Below are positions 61,701 through 62,612 of a stretch of 64,000 nucleotides of DNA, in pieces. A program made the translations under genes and the position numbers. The notes beneath the pieces were generated by a model. That model did no database searches. It was not told the DNA's origin and saw only the letters and a program-made list of their open reading frames with translations. This DNA is from Siderastrea siderea (Eukaryota; Cnidaria; Anthozoa; Scleractinia; Rhizangiidae), in assembly GCA_964030785.1 (NCBI GenBank), contig OZ034970.1, positions 21,398,634 to 21,462,633 of the forward strand, written 5' to 3'. Numbering within the stretch: position 1 is the stretch's first letter; every line of letters starts with the position of its first letter.

Positions 61701-61766
61701 GTCAAGAAATTGTGTGCGAAAACGTGCGGCAGTTGTCAAGGTTCGTTGTATTTTAAGCCCTCCTAG
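2762..61766 (+). CDS. Divergent proprotein convertase (S8 subtilase) with P domain, four TSP1 repeats and ShK domain; 16 exons, 5' partial
   Basis: Spliced gene. Exons are 2762-2821, 9694-9819, 25914-25978, 27697-27782, 30604-30782, 32389-32613, 32867-32967, 50113-50249, 50922-51042, 51802-52070, 54253-54375, 55370-55555, 59426-59599, 60021-60200, 60287-60469 and 61630-61766. All introns are GT-AG, all junctions keep frame, and the sum is 2352 nt (783 aa plus stop). In visible-protein numbering the catalytic residues are Asp48, His85, oxyanion Asn187 and Ser264. The P domain is about 330-470, the TSP1 repeats 498-738 and the ShK domain 739-775. Known family members cleave secretory precursors in the Golgi or outside the cell. 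No membrane segment follows the ShK domain, so I infer a secreted or matrix-associated enzyme. Signal peptide and most of the propeptide are not in view. Several substrate-pocket acids of furin are lost, so dibasic cleavage should not be assumed. Exon structure is my own reconstruction. Confidence 0.88.
3071..5612. mobile_element. TTAA-flanked inverted-repeat DNA element, non-autonomous
   Basis: TTAA lies on both sides (3067-3070 and 5613-5616), and the ends read inward as GGTGGCT(T/C)GAAA. The same AGTTTT follows shortly inside each end. No transposase ORF is visible in its 2.5 kb. TTAA duplication is the habit of piggyBac and Kolobok elements. Inside, two diverged copies of an AAATACTCCA-x-TTCGGATAAAAGA block lie at about 4103 and 4278. 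Confidence 0.6.
5637..6726. mobile_element. MULE-like MITE with long inverted arms
   Basis: The ends are TAGCCTGCATAGCAAGCG (5637) and the inverse of TGCTTGATATGAGGCTA (6726). Arms of about 190 bp (5637-5830 against about 6560-6726) are clearly inverted copies. The flanking 9-mers TGTCATCGA (5628-5636) and TGTCATAGA (6727-6735) match at 8 of 9 bases, as expected for a Mutator-type target duplication. No transposase is seen. Confidence 0.7.
6736..8822 (+). other. Intron sequence without recognised gene
   Basis: Holds the right ATCGATT-rich arm (about 7290-7515). I see nothing else that I can name here. Short open frames at 8512-8865 lack domains and splice context. Confidence 0.5.
8823..9246. 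mobile_element. hAT-type MITE
   Basis: The ends TAGGGGTG (8823) and CACCCCTA (9246) are exact inverse copies. The flanking 8-mers are GATTTGAC (8815-8822) and GATTTGAT (9247-9254), 7 of 8 identical, as expected for the 8-bp duplication of hAT transposons. The 424-bp interior repeats CAATAG and CTATCG words and encodes nothing. Confidence 0.75.
9694..9819 (+). CDS. Convertase exon 2: catalytic Asp
   Basis: A 42-codon exon, phase 0-0, with a pyrimidine-rich acceptor and a GTAAGT donor. It encodes [16 protein letters not shown] followed by [14 protein letters not shown]. The first Asp of the DDG pair is the catalytic acid of the subtilase triad, and the second (furin Asp154, an S2 residue) is also kept. 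Very close to the furin/PC family in this stretch. Confidence 0.93.
9914..11136. mobile_element. Inverted-repeat element with G-run ends and 9-bp duplication
   Basis: TGTAAGGTC is repeated exactly at 9905-9913 and 11137-11145. The element begins CAGGGGGGGGG and ends in a long C run then CTG. A subterminal word, ACGATGTTCTCACAACTTGC, occurs near both ends in inverse orientation (about 9952 and 11078). A 9-bp duplication suggests a Mutator-like element, while the CAGGG end also fits hAT. No transposase is visible. Confidence 0.65.
11146..11849 (+). other. Intron sequence; possible tRNA-derived SINE trace
   Basis: At 11458-11520 a stretch with TGGTATAGTGGGGATGG and AGTACGAGTTGGAGCC loosely resembles tRNA A and B boxes, followed by a T-rich tail. 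It is too degenerate to call firmly. The rest is unremarkable. Confidence 0.3.
11860..11990 (+). repeat. Repeat A1 of the DIRS/PAT-like element
   Basis: Shares GTGGTCAGTGG and GAGTTTTTCAGCCAGC, followed by a TTGT(C/T)CAC... and GCTTCTTCA-A block, with 22545-22675 in the same orientation. It lies upstream of the gag-like region. Confidence 0.55.
12250..12700 (+). pseudogene. DIRS-type gag-like region
   Basis: Open pieces read [36 protein letters not shown] and, in another frame, [13 protein letters not shown]. These resemble the conserved ORF1 of DIRS elements in cnidarians (ILTW-x-EAF, WS-x-MN-x-DLYNFH). Frame changes near 12500 and 12620 break it. Assignment is from remembered family motifs. 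Confidence 0.5.
13260..13491 (+). pseudogene. DIRS-type RT N-terminal fragment
   Basis: Pieces include [32 protein letters not shown] and, after a frameshift, [16 protein letters not shown]. They match the start of DIRS reverse transcriptases (RVAGPF-x-PPFP, GVIPKK-x-PGKWRLI-LD). The homology stops at about 13491, where an insertion begins. Confidence 0.6.
13492..15329. mobile_element. Insertion into the DIRS RT, unclassified
   Basis: Interrupts the RT between [10 protein letters not shown] and the FDMSA...HPDD block. It contains a 430-bp stretch (about 13955-14385) related to the core of the MULE-like MITE at 19995-20375 in the same orientation. It also has two clusters of a GGAATGCCAA-type short repeat (13608-13665 and 14645-14700). 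I found no ends, target duplication or coding region that I trust. Confidence 0.45.
15330..16573 (+). pseudogene. DIRS-type RT, RNase H and recombinase remains
   Basis: In shifting frames I read [20 protein letters not shown] (RT), [20 protein letters not shown] and [20 protein letters not shown] (RNase H side), [20 protein letters not shown] and [12 protein letters not shown], then [20 protein letters not shown] and IKVYLSAV (tyrosine recombinase). Several stops are present. The reading runs straight into the duplicated octamer ACTGTAAA at 16566, where the foldback-like element sits. Confidence 0.7.
17457..18075. repeat. Tandem duplication of about 310 bp inside the left arm
   Basis: Segments 17457-17775 and 17781-18075 are near-identical. 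Both open with AGTCGTCCAATATCATATCT, both contain ACCGCGTGTGGACTTCCTCT, and both end in the AAACACGCTATAATACC stretch. The right arm has only one copy, so the arms differ in length. Confidence 0.8.
18308..18404. repeat. Cluster of ACGG(T/A)CCGT inverted words
   Basis: Four copies of a 10-bp word in both orientations, at 18331 (GACGGTCCGT), 18351 (GACGGACCGT), 18372 (ACGGACCGTC) and 18393 (ACGGTCCGTA). A partial GACCGTC lies at 18313. They sit in the spacer between the foldback arms and can pair with each other. Confidence 0.75.
19800..20546. mobile_element. MULE-like MITE with exact 9-bp duplication
   Basis: GCTGTTGTT is repeated exactly at 19791-19799 and 20547-20555. The ends are TAGCCTGCGAGC and its inverse, and the arms (about 95 bp) are inverted copies reaching to GACGTCTCAGGAATTTGAAT. 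The 5637-6726 element has the same TAGCCTGC terminus and 9-bp duplication, so they look like one superfamily. No coding capacity. Confidence 0.8.
20745..20905 (+). repeat. Repeat B1 of the DIRS/PAT-like element
   Basis: Shares the GGCATTATTCAATCTAGG and (T/G)GGCTGCC core with 22850-22985 in the same orientation, continuing into a GGAT-TTCCAGG-ACCCAAC block. The copy is cut by the 20910 insertion. Confidence 0.6.
20910..22499. mobile_element. TA-flanked element with tandem-repeat arms (Tc1/mariner-like)
   Basis: TA lies at both sides (20908-20909 and 22500-22501). The ends begin CAGTACAGCCCAAAAATAAT in inverse orientation for over 30 bp. TA duplication and a CAGT start are typical of Tc1/mariner. 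Inside both ends are clusters of a CTTCTTGCGG/CCGCAAGAAG word (20930-21090 and 22290-22470), which give foldback-style arms. The interior has no transposase-like frame. Confidence 0.7.
22545..22675 (+). repeat. Repeat A2 of the DIRS/PAT-like element
   Basis: Same-orientation relative of 11860-11990, sharing GATGGTCAGTGG, GAGTTTTTCAGCCAGC and the GCTTCTTCAA block. It lies between the two B copies, as expected for a B1-A2-B2 3' end. Confidence 0.55.
22719..22840. repeat. (CA)n and CATA-rich simple repeat
   Basis: About fifteen CA units followed by an imperfect TACATACATA/GCATACATTCATAC stretch. Confidence 0.85.
22850..22985 (+). repeat. Repeat B2 of the DIRS/PAT-like element
   Basis: Direct copy of 20745-20905, with GGCATTATTCAATCTAGG and CTTCCAGGGACCCAAC. 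It is taken as the 3' limit of the element. Confidence 0.55.
22991..25913 (+). other. Intron sequence, nothing recognised
   Basis: AT-rich intron DNA. I see no coding similarity, inverted-repeat ends or tandem array here. The open frames (for example 24506-24832) are short, low-complexity and lack motifs. Confidence 0.6.
25914..25978 (+). CDS. Convertase exon 3
   Basis: A 65-nt exon, phase 0 in and 2 out, starting after TTTTGGCAG. It encodes [13 protein letters not shown], matching the family's ASFD-x-D segment, then NANYNAG just before the catalytic His. Family members usually have Asp-Asn-Arg in the three places before that His. Here they are Ala-Gly-Ser, so the S2 acid is missing. Confidence 0.85.
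25979..27696 (+). other. Intron 3, nothing recognised
   Basis: AT-rich, with a short A run near 27510. No element ends or coding similarity were found. Confidence 0.6.
27697..27782 (+). CDS. Convertase exon 4: catalytic His
   Basis: An 86-nt exon, phase 2 in and 1 out. The acceptor is TTTCAG and the donor GTAAGC. It encodes [20 protein letters not shown] followed by [16 protein letters not shown] is the His motif of kexin-like subtilases (HGTRCAG in furin), and GVGVAFDA matches GVGVAYNA. Confidence 0.93.
27873..28257. mobile_element. TTAA-flanked MITE (piggyBac/Kolobok type)
   Basis: TTAA lies at 27869-27872 and 28258-28261. The ends AGGGGCATAGTCACG and CGTGACTACGCCCCT are inverse copies with one mismatch. 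It is 385 bp with no coding capacity. An AAAGGTGGCTCGAA word at about 27801 just outside resembles an end of the 3071-5612 element, but it has no partner nearby. Confidence 0.75.
28262..30166 (+). other. Intron 4 sequence, nothing recognised
   Basis: AT-rich. Short frames at 28848-29069 and 29857-30093 have no motif or splice support. A small repeated AGCATCCCCTAAAAATGCTATGC stretch near 29820 is a partial palindrome. Confidence 0.5.
30171..30375. mobile_element. TTAA-flanked MITE with CCCTTTCACT ends (piggyBac type)
   Basis: TTAA lies at 30167-30170 and 30376-30379. The ends are CCCTTTCACT and AGTGAAAGGG, exact inverse copies. It is 205 bp and non-coding. The CCC start after TTAA is typical of piggyBac. 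Confidence 0.8.
30604..30782 (+). CDS. Convertase exon 5: substrate-pocket segment
   Basis: A 179-nt exon, phase 1 in and 0 out. It encodes [20 protein letters not shown], then [20 protein letters not shown] and [10 protein letters not shown]. It aligns with the furin stretch around IYSASWGPED. The S1 Asp and the residue aligned to furin Glu236 are present, but the residues aligned to Glu257 and Asp264 are Gly and Lys. Confidence 0.92.
30783..32388 (+). other. Intron 5 with unidentified minus-strand ORF remains
   Basis: Two overlapping minus-strand frames (30880-31263 and 31121-31504, 127 codons each) and a third at 31978-32220 (text [20 protein letters not shown]) look protein-like. They are broken and match no family I can name, so they are probably fossils of a repeat. 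A G-run lies at about 32150-32170. Confidence 0.35.
32389..32613 (+). CDS. Convertase exon 6: oxyanion Asn
   Basis: A 225-nt exon, phase 0-0, running from TCTTTTAG to GTGAGT. It encodes [17 protein letters not shown], carrying the oxyanion-hole Asn, then [18 protein letters not shown]. The second Asp of the S1 pocket (CDGY in furin) is Asn here (FNGY). The calcium-site Asp (DSC) and Glu (AEQC) and both members of that disulphide are kept. Confidence 0.93.
32867..32967 (+). CDS. Convertase exon 7: catalytic Ser
   Basis: A 101-nt exon, phase 0 in and 2 out. It encodes [20 protein letters not shown] then [25 protein letters not shown] aligns with furin GTSASAPLAAG. The nucleophilic Ser is kept, while the usual Thr before it is Ser and the usual Pro after it is Ala. 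The next exon lies 17 kb away, beyond the BEL/L1 cluster. Confidence 0.9.
32968..33341 (+). other. Start of intron 7 with a short degenerate repeat
   Basis: A roughly 70-bp theme of ACCTCC(C/G)GTAAG-x-GACCAC followed by text such as CCAAAATACCAAAATTTTCC recurs two to three times at about 33000-33180. Nothing coding. Confidence 0.4.
33342..33966 (-). repeat. 3' LTR of BEL 1, split by a MITE
   Basis: Matches 44603-44760 from TGAACAC(A/G)AGACTATACTTC through AATAAACGTTTTCACAG and on to GTCCATGAAAAC, with the MITE removed. The right copy lacks the last 120 bp or so of this one. A polypurine tract on the minus strand (AAGGGGGGAGA, 33969-33979) lies just inside. Confidence 0.75.
33489..33818. mobile_element. 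MITE inside the BEL LTR
   Basis: The ends CATACCTGCCAAC and GTTGGCAGGTATG are perfect inverse copies, flanked by CAAATA on both sides (33483-33488 and 33819-33824). The right LTR lacks it, which shows that it arrived after the BEL element. Confidence 0.85.
34016..34576 (-). pseudogene. BEL 1 integrase C-terminal part
   Basis: Reads [53 protein letters not shown] and [20 protein letters not shown], then continues through [12 protein letters not shown] to a stop near 34016. These are hallmark BEL/Pao integrase C-terminal motifs. Confidence 0.9.
34577..34815 (-). mobile_element. 5'-truncated non-LTR retrotransposon tail inserted in the integrase
   Basis: The minus strand reads [20 protein letters not shown] followed by [17 protein letters not shown] and a stop, the usual end of CR1/L2-type LINE reverse transcriptases. 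An ATT/ATG microsatellite tail (about 34578-34622) follows. It splits the BEL integrase between ANREL...EANL and WHFNPP. Confidence 0.75.
34816..35300 (-). pseudogene. BEL 1 integrase N-terminal and core part
   Basis: Includes [39 protein letters not shown] and NFVRANREL, matching the DDE integrase core of BEL elements (the usual DNG is NNG here). Frameshifts separate it from the zinc-binding start. Confidence 0.8.
35486..36325 (-). pseudogene. BEL 1 RT palm and RNase H linker
   Basis: Includes [39 protein letters not shown] and the active-site motif YMDDSMD (36119-36141), then [20 protein letters not shown] and, beyond a frame change, [18 protein letters not shown]. Typical BEL RT with a conserved catalytic Asp pair. 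Confidence 0.85.
36328..36815 (+). pseudogene. Inverted segment of BEL 1 RT
   Basis: The only part of the element that reads on the + strand: [59 protein letters not shown] and, in another frame, [11 protein letters not shown]. Turning it around restores the expected order between FWEIENSG (minus, just right) and FLWRSLDQG (minus, just left). Confidence 0.85.
36816..37450 (-). pseudogene. BEL 1 protease and protease-RT linker
   Basis: Minus strand from about 37440: [20 protein letters not shown] (aspartic protease loop of the BEL type), [20 protein letters not shown], then [13 protein letters not shown] and [12 protein letters not shown]. Frameshifted. Confidence 0.75.
37480..38045 (-). pseudogene. 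BEL 1 gag, 3' portion
   Basis: Reads [20 protein letters not shown] (gag core motif), [20 protein letters not shown] and [18 protein letters not shown], with stops. It is continuous with 43639 onward once the L1-like insertion is removed, and forms the first unit of a tandem duplication. Confidence 0.75.
38031..38045. repeat. Target-site duplication of the L1-like element (left)
   Basis: GAAAATTCTTCTTCT, identical to 43624-43638. Confidence 0.9.
38423..42166 (-). CDS. LINE ORF2: endonuclease and reverse transcriptase
   Basis: 1247 aa, uninterrupted. The N-terminal apurinic-type endonuclease (about 1-230) shows [24 protein letters not shown] and a DHSA end motif. RT (about 470-760) shows [58 protein letters not shown] and the catalytic FADD near residue 705. 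A C-terminal Cys/His cluster, [18 protein letters not shown], lies near 1115. This is the usual L1/Tx1-clade layout. It acts by target-primed reverse transcription and is an element gene, not a host gene. Confidence 0.96.
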   Translation of the reverse strand: MEGNNVQFKLLSLNVRGIRTFEKRKCIFNWLGKQNADIYFLQETYSTEELENQWRKQWRGDLFFAHGTSHSKGTLILIREGLDFLIKSVQRDEMGTFIILDALIQDSPFLLVNIYSPTKPCEQIQFFDKIACLIEEKMSQSDYQIVLGGDFNVTFEPNLDCSGGKPSVKNSVKSLEDIISKYDLTDIWRVRNPTKKRFTWRQKNPLIQRRLDFWLISDSLQDDTNKADIITAIKTDHSARTLDIDSISDTSHGPSFWKFNNSLLDDEVYLKLITDRIPSWLTEISYNQDVRVQWDWIKYNIRKETIQYSKVKAKQCRERMIMIENKLKLAEEKVAEIPTIANQNELENLKIEYEKEYEYITRGAITRSRASWYEKGEKNNKYFLNLERNNKRKSTIRKVEFADGNVTTNPKKIMDELYSFYSDLYSETNQSEINQSCPFLDFIPRLSPEMQQLCEGELSVAECYKILSTFQNNKTPGNDGLTIEFYRSFWPVLGEMLVKSLNYSYKHGELSSSQKEAVIVLIEKKDRDRRQIKNWRPISLINVDVKIGTKAIAKRLEKVLPEIIHHNQNAYVKGRTIFDAVRTIDDIISLTASKDISSLLVAIDFEKAFDSVNWNYLKKTLEKFNFGPSFIAWITTFYSDISSSVMNNGFATQPFKLSRGVRQGDPLSPYLFILVLETLAINIRNDIKIGGIKIDNQELKLVIFADDLTVFLKDKESFYQLSNTLHTFGVYSGLKMNKQKTEVMNLGSSRVTAEELSVEHIPKAVKILGIHFTYDYVLFQRLNLDSIVKSLKKTLNSWSWRGLTLLGKIQVIKTFAIPKILYRMSLICSNKKFIKDINQILFNFIWKGKDKVKRATLINDINEGGLKMPHIESMIEAQRIMCIQKFLDNSLRSWKCILNHYLNKVGGRLLFYCNFEYSKLPIDLPKYYKESLIAWSLLKNSNPSSLDEIFNQPIWNNRFISIDNKSVFSRKLFSAGLCKVGDLCEFICIKPHITESLLNVLDLFYLKCLYHSLPPEWKKEMSSNVTQAANKTTPFNIFAQEELSSKKIYNLLISKISKPPTAKKKLENQYASETSNLDWETIYTLPFKCALDTKSREFQYKILNQILPLNTFLFKIGKTESPLCAFCLCNEECMSHFFFQCTVIQNFWSSIQQLFGNHIITESDVILGITHQSEDALLNNHLILLSKQYIYNCKLKGVLPSRAVFLTKVKAVFEMEHRIAKERNKLSIHYKKWNKLLSQEHHIQFPF
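42593..43543 (-). pseudogene. LINE ORF1 (coiled coil, RRM-like) with one in-frame stop
   Basis: Begins at ATG 43543 with [20 protein letters not shown]. It runs to a TAG at 43349-43351 and continues in the same frame from [15 protein letters not shown] to a stop at 42593. The second part (251 aa) has heptad-rich coiled coil (about 1-110), then [23 protein letters not shown] and a basic C-terminal domain like L1 ORF1p, an RNA-binding chaperone. Either one nonsense change broke it, or the stop is read through. Confidence 0.88.
43624..43638. repeat. Target-site duplication of the L1-like element (right)
   Basis: GAAAATTCTTCTTCT, identical to 38031-38045. Confidence 0.9.
43639..44580 (-). pseudogene. 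BEL 1 gag, 5' portion, with duplicated unit
   Basis: The minus strand reads [60 protein letters not shown] and [13 protein letters not shown]. The sequence at 43795-44412 is a relative of 43639-43795 plus 37570-38045, so a unit of roughly 620 bp is repeated head to tail. Several stops. Confidence 0.75.
44583..44593 (-). other. Primer binding site of BEL 1
   Basis: The minus strand TGGTAGCAGAG lies just inside the 5' LTR. It is complementary to the 3' end of initiator tRNA-Met as I remember it, a common primer for LTR elements. Confidence 0.6.
44603..44760 (-). repeat. 5' LTR of BEL 1 (truncated)
   Basis: Aligns to 33342-33483 plus 33825-33843. It stops at the junction with the second BEL element near 44761. 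Confidence 0.75.
44772..45330 (-). pseudogene. BEL 2 RNase H and following region
   Basis: Reads [35 protein letters not shown] and [18 protein letters not shown], then [20 protein letters not shown] and [11 protein letters not shown]. These are standard BEL RNase H motifs. Confidence 0.85.
45352..46740 (-). pseudogene. BEL 2 reverse transcriptase
   Basis: Reads [13 protein letters not shown] and [12 protein letters not shown] in the upstream linker, then [20 protein letters not shown] (catalytic VDD, about 45876-45900), [15 protein letters not shown] and, past the [19 protein letters not shown]. Broken by frame changes. Confidence 0.8.
45506..45651. mobile_element. Palindromic MITE with GGCCCCAGTTGTTCAAAAG ends
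   Basis: 146 bp that is almost one long inverted repeat, carrying two GATAGCGCTATCC/GATAGCACTATCC-type cores and TTATCC(G/A)(G/C)TGGATA words. It splits the BEL 2 RT from its downstream part. I remember near-identical elements as widespread in cnidarians. Confidence 0.85.
46838..47530 (-). pseudogene. BEL 2 zinc knuckles and protease
   Basis: One frame gives [25 protein letters not shown], a stop, then [20 protein letters not shown], the zinc-binding end of BEL gag. The adjoining frame reads [20 protein letters not shown], the aspartic protease loop (DSG rather than DTG). Confidence 0.8.
47532..48525 (-). pseudogene. BEL 2 gag
   Basis: The start at 48525 reads [20 protein letters not shown] in a basic, helical stretch. 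The later part at 47532-47837 reads [20 protein letters not shown] and [15 protein letters not shown]. The middle is out of frame. Confidence 0.65.
48531..50112 (+). other. End of intron 7 with an unidentified minus-strand ORF fossil
   Basis: The minus strand at 49313-49918 is protein-like across two frames, with text such as [20 protein letters not shown] and [19 protein letters not shown] cannot name it, and it is broken. The rest shows nothing. Confidence 0.35.
50113..50249 (+). CDS. Convertase exon 8: end of catalytic domain
   Basis: A 137-nt exon, phase 2 in and 1 out. Joined to exon 7 it reads [19 protein letters not shown], the classic NLTWRDVQH segment after the catalytic Ser. It then gives [20 protein letters not shown]. 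The acceptor is CCTTTTAG and the donor GTAAGG. Confidence 0.9.
50922..51042 (+). CDS. Convertase exon 9: catalytic/P-domain junction
   Basis: A 121-nt exon, phase 1 in and 2 out. It encodes [20 protein letters not shown], then [20 protein letters not shown]. It matches the SHxYGYGLxDA motif that links the catalytic and P domains in convertases. Confidence 0.9.
51043..51801 (+). other. Intron 9 with a LINE 3' tail
   Basis: An AAC microsatellite (51445-51467) is followed by AATCTTTATTACATG. Read on the minus strand this is ...CATGTAATAAAGATT(GTT)n, a typical 3' end of a non-LTR element. Its body to about 51720 has no clear coding part. Confidence 0.5.
51802..52070 (+). CDS. Convertase exon 10: P domain
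   Basis: A 269-nt exon, phase 2 in and 1 out. The encoded protein includes [57 protein letters not shown] and NMTIRNA. This is the P (homoB) beta-barrel domain needed for folding and stability in this family. The RRGD motif of vertebrate P domains appears as RRGY. Confidence 0.9.
52140..52580 (+). repeat. Dispersed short repeat with tRNA-like B box and hairpin
   Basis: Inverted arms AAGCAAACCTGAAAAAAAT-like (52333-52356) and ATTTTTTTTCAGGCTTGCTT (52397-52416) flank a perfect B-box word GGTTCGAATCC (52374-52384). After them comes AACTGCTTAAGTTG and an ACTGCAAGGATCATGTTCAT stretch that I remember as a common coral repeat. It is SINE-like and not a functional tRNA, since no cloverleaf can be drawn. 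Confidence 0.55.
52720..52781. repeat. Small palindromic MITE-like unit
   Basis: CCTGCGAATACAGC and GCTGTATTCGCAGG are exact inverse copies about 30 bp apart. Confidence 0.6.
52782..54252 (+). other. Intron 10 remainder
   Basis: Mostly plain AT-rich intron. At about 53801-53935 a CpG-richer patch with partly inverse ends (ATCCCTGTGGTA and TACCACAGGAT) looks like another small MITE. Confidence 0.45.
54253..54375 (+). CDS. Convertase exon 11: last P-domain strand and linker
   Basis: A 123-nt exon, phase 1-1. It encodes [20 protein letters not shown], the last P-domain strand (LVLYGT in furin), then a hydrophilic linker ending in VNVSLRRQ. The linker's Arg-Arg could be a cleavage site, but that is speculative. 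Confidence 0.88.
54655..54965 (-). mobile_element. tRNA-derived SINE
   Basis: The minus-strand head has GGGGCGCAGTGGTGTAGTGG near 54960 (A-box-like). The body contains the inverse of TGGGATGCTAGTCCATCGCA and ACACCTGGGTGGAGAGAG, well-known text of SINEs in aquatic animals. Lies in intron 11. Confidence 0.65.
55048..55170. repeat. CCAT/CCGT simple repeat and a perfect short hairpin
   Basis: CATCCGTCCATCCG-type units run from about 55048 to 55132. At 55136-55171 GCAGGTCCACAT and ATGTGGACCTGC form a perfect 12-bp stem with a 12-nt loop. Confidence 0.8.
55370..55555 (+). CDS. TSP1 repeat 1 (exon 12)
   Basis: A 186-nt exon, phase 1-1. It encodes a thrombospondin type-1 repeat with [17 protein letters not shown], then [17 protein letters not shown] and [12 protein letters not shown]. 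Six cysteines are in the usual TSP1 spacing, and the Trp ladder and the Arg-rich strand are visible. Such repeats bind matrix glycosaminoglycans or proteins. Confidence 0.92.
55556..59425 (+). other. Intron 12
   Basis: AT-rich. Apart from the SINE at 58738-58840 I recognise nothing. I looked for extra TSP1 exons (paired Trp followed by the Cys pattern) and found none. Confidence 0.5.
58738..58840 (-). mobile_element. tRNA-derived SINE or tRNA pseudogene
   Basis: The minus strand reads GCTCAGTTGGTAAAGCGGC (A box) and GTGGTTCAATTCCCGTTCA (B box), correctly spaced, with an anticodon-arm-like middle. The acceptor stem does not close, so I take it as a SINE head or pseudo-tRNA rather than a working tRNA. 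Confidence 0.6.
59426..59599 (+). CDS. TSP1 repeat 2 (exon 13)
   Basis: A 174-nt exon, phase 1-1. It encodes [37 protein letters not shown] and [11 protein letters not shown]. It has the full WxxWxxC start and a CDVTCG motif, with six cysteines. It follows a 3.9-kb intron with no further TSP1 exon that I could see. Confidence 0.93.
60021..60200 (+). CDS. TSP1 repeat 3 (exon 14)
   Basis: A 180-nt exon, phase 1-1. It encodes [36 protein letters not shown] and [13 protein letters not shown]. It is a complete TSP1 repeat with six cysteines. The intron to the next repeat is only 86 bp. Confidence 0.93.
60287..60469 (+). CDS. TSP1 repeat 4 (exon 15)
   Basis: A 183-nt exon, phase 1-1. It encodes [37 protein letters not shown] and [13 protein letters not shown]. 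It is closer to repeat 1 (shared [10 protein letters not shown] and a GLGQ-x-RE stretch) than to its neighbours. This suggests a copying order other than simple end-to-end duplication. Confidence 0.93.
60470..61629 (+). other. Intron 15, nothing recognised
   Basis: No coding similarity or element ends were found between TSP1 repeat 4 and the ShK exon. The open frame at 61216-61581 has no motif. Confidence 0.5.
61630..61766 (+). CDS. ShK domain and likely C-terminus (exon 16)
   Basis: After the TTATTTCAG acceptor it encodes [20 protein letters not shown], then [15 protein letters not shown]. The six cysteines match a ShKT domain, a fold found as an accessory module in many cnidarian and nematode secreted proteases as well as in channel-blocking peptides. 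It is a domain here, not a stand-alone toxin gene. I end the exon at the in-frame TAG (61764-61766), ten residues after the last Cys. A GT donor at 61741 in phase 1 is an alternative, which would splice to an exon such as the one starting at about 62059. Confidence 0.8.
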
Positions 61767-62058
61767 TACGTTTTGTTATAGTTCTAAAAAATAGTGTTTG
61801 TTTGTAGGTCCCACCGTAGAAACACCTGTATGTCATTAATATGGCCTTTTTTCTTTGATCTGAGCCTAAACAAAGCTTGCAGTCACACACCACTACATTA
61901 GTTTACTTTAATTTTACGTGTAAAATATAGTTAACTACTTAGAGCTTATTGTAGCCTTTATCGCACCACTGTTATGCAGTGCTAATTTAGCGGTCAGCAG
62001 CTATTAACACTTCGTATTTATCACGCAAAGGACCTTGCGTTACGTTGTTCCTTTACAG

Positions 62059-62187
62059 GAGCTGCTTTATTTCAAACACGAACTGCACACCTTATGAGAC
62101 TTAAACCTCTAAGTTATGCCTTTTTGTTCCCATTCTTGGTACCCGTCGCAGTTTGTCCCCAAGTAGTATACTACACGCTAGATTTGT
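62059..62187 (+). other. Possible alternative last exon
   Basis: A strong acceptor (TTCCTTTACAG) precedes a phase-1-compatible reading frame of about 43 codons that ends in TAA. The frame contains a short hydrophobic stretch (YAFLFPFLVPVAV). If the ShK exon is spliced at 61740, this could encode a different, mildly hydrophobic C-terminus. I recognise no domain, and this is only a candidate. Confidence 0.25.
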
Positions 62188-62435
62188 AACTTGTTTCTTT
62201 CCCACTCCACCCTAACCCTTAAAGGAACAGGTCCACGGCTCGGCGCATGTGCATTAATCAAATTACTTTTTTCCTATTTATTAGTAATTCTATCGTTAAT
62301 TCTCTCTCAGCGATCACATACTATAGTAGACCCAAGTAGAATGGTAGAGGACTAAATTCGCAGGAAATATTAGTGGATTACACCAACACTGCCAACGTTG
62401 AATTTATTTAAAAATGGACGAGCAACCAGGATAAG

Positions 62436-62612
62436 ACATAATAAGATTTTGAACGTTCTCTGGTTAAAAAATTAAAAGGTTTATGAGCTTTCGATTGCCA
62501 ATCTGCAATCTTTGACAAGTGATGACCAGTTGTCAAAGATTGCAGACTGGCAATCGAAAGCTCGTAAACCTTTTAATTTTTTAACCAGAGAACGTTCAAA
62601 ACCTTATTATGT
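62436..62612. repeat. Near-perfect long hairpin, 83-bp arms
   Basis: Arms 62436-62518 and 62530-62612 match at 80 of 83 positions, with an 11-nt loop. The arms contain GAACGTTCTCTGG and GCTTTCGATTGCC. Probably a MITE. It lies just downstream of the convertase stop. Confidence 0.9.
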
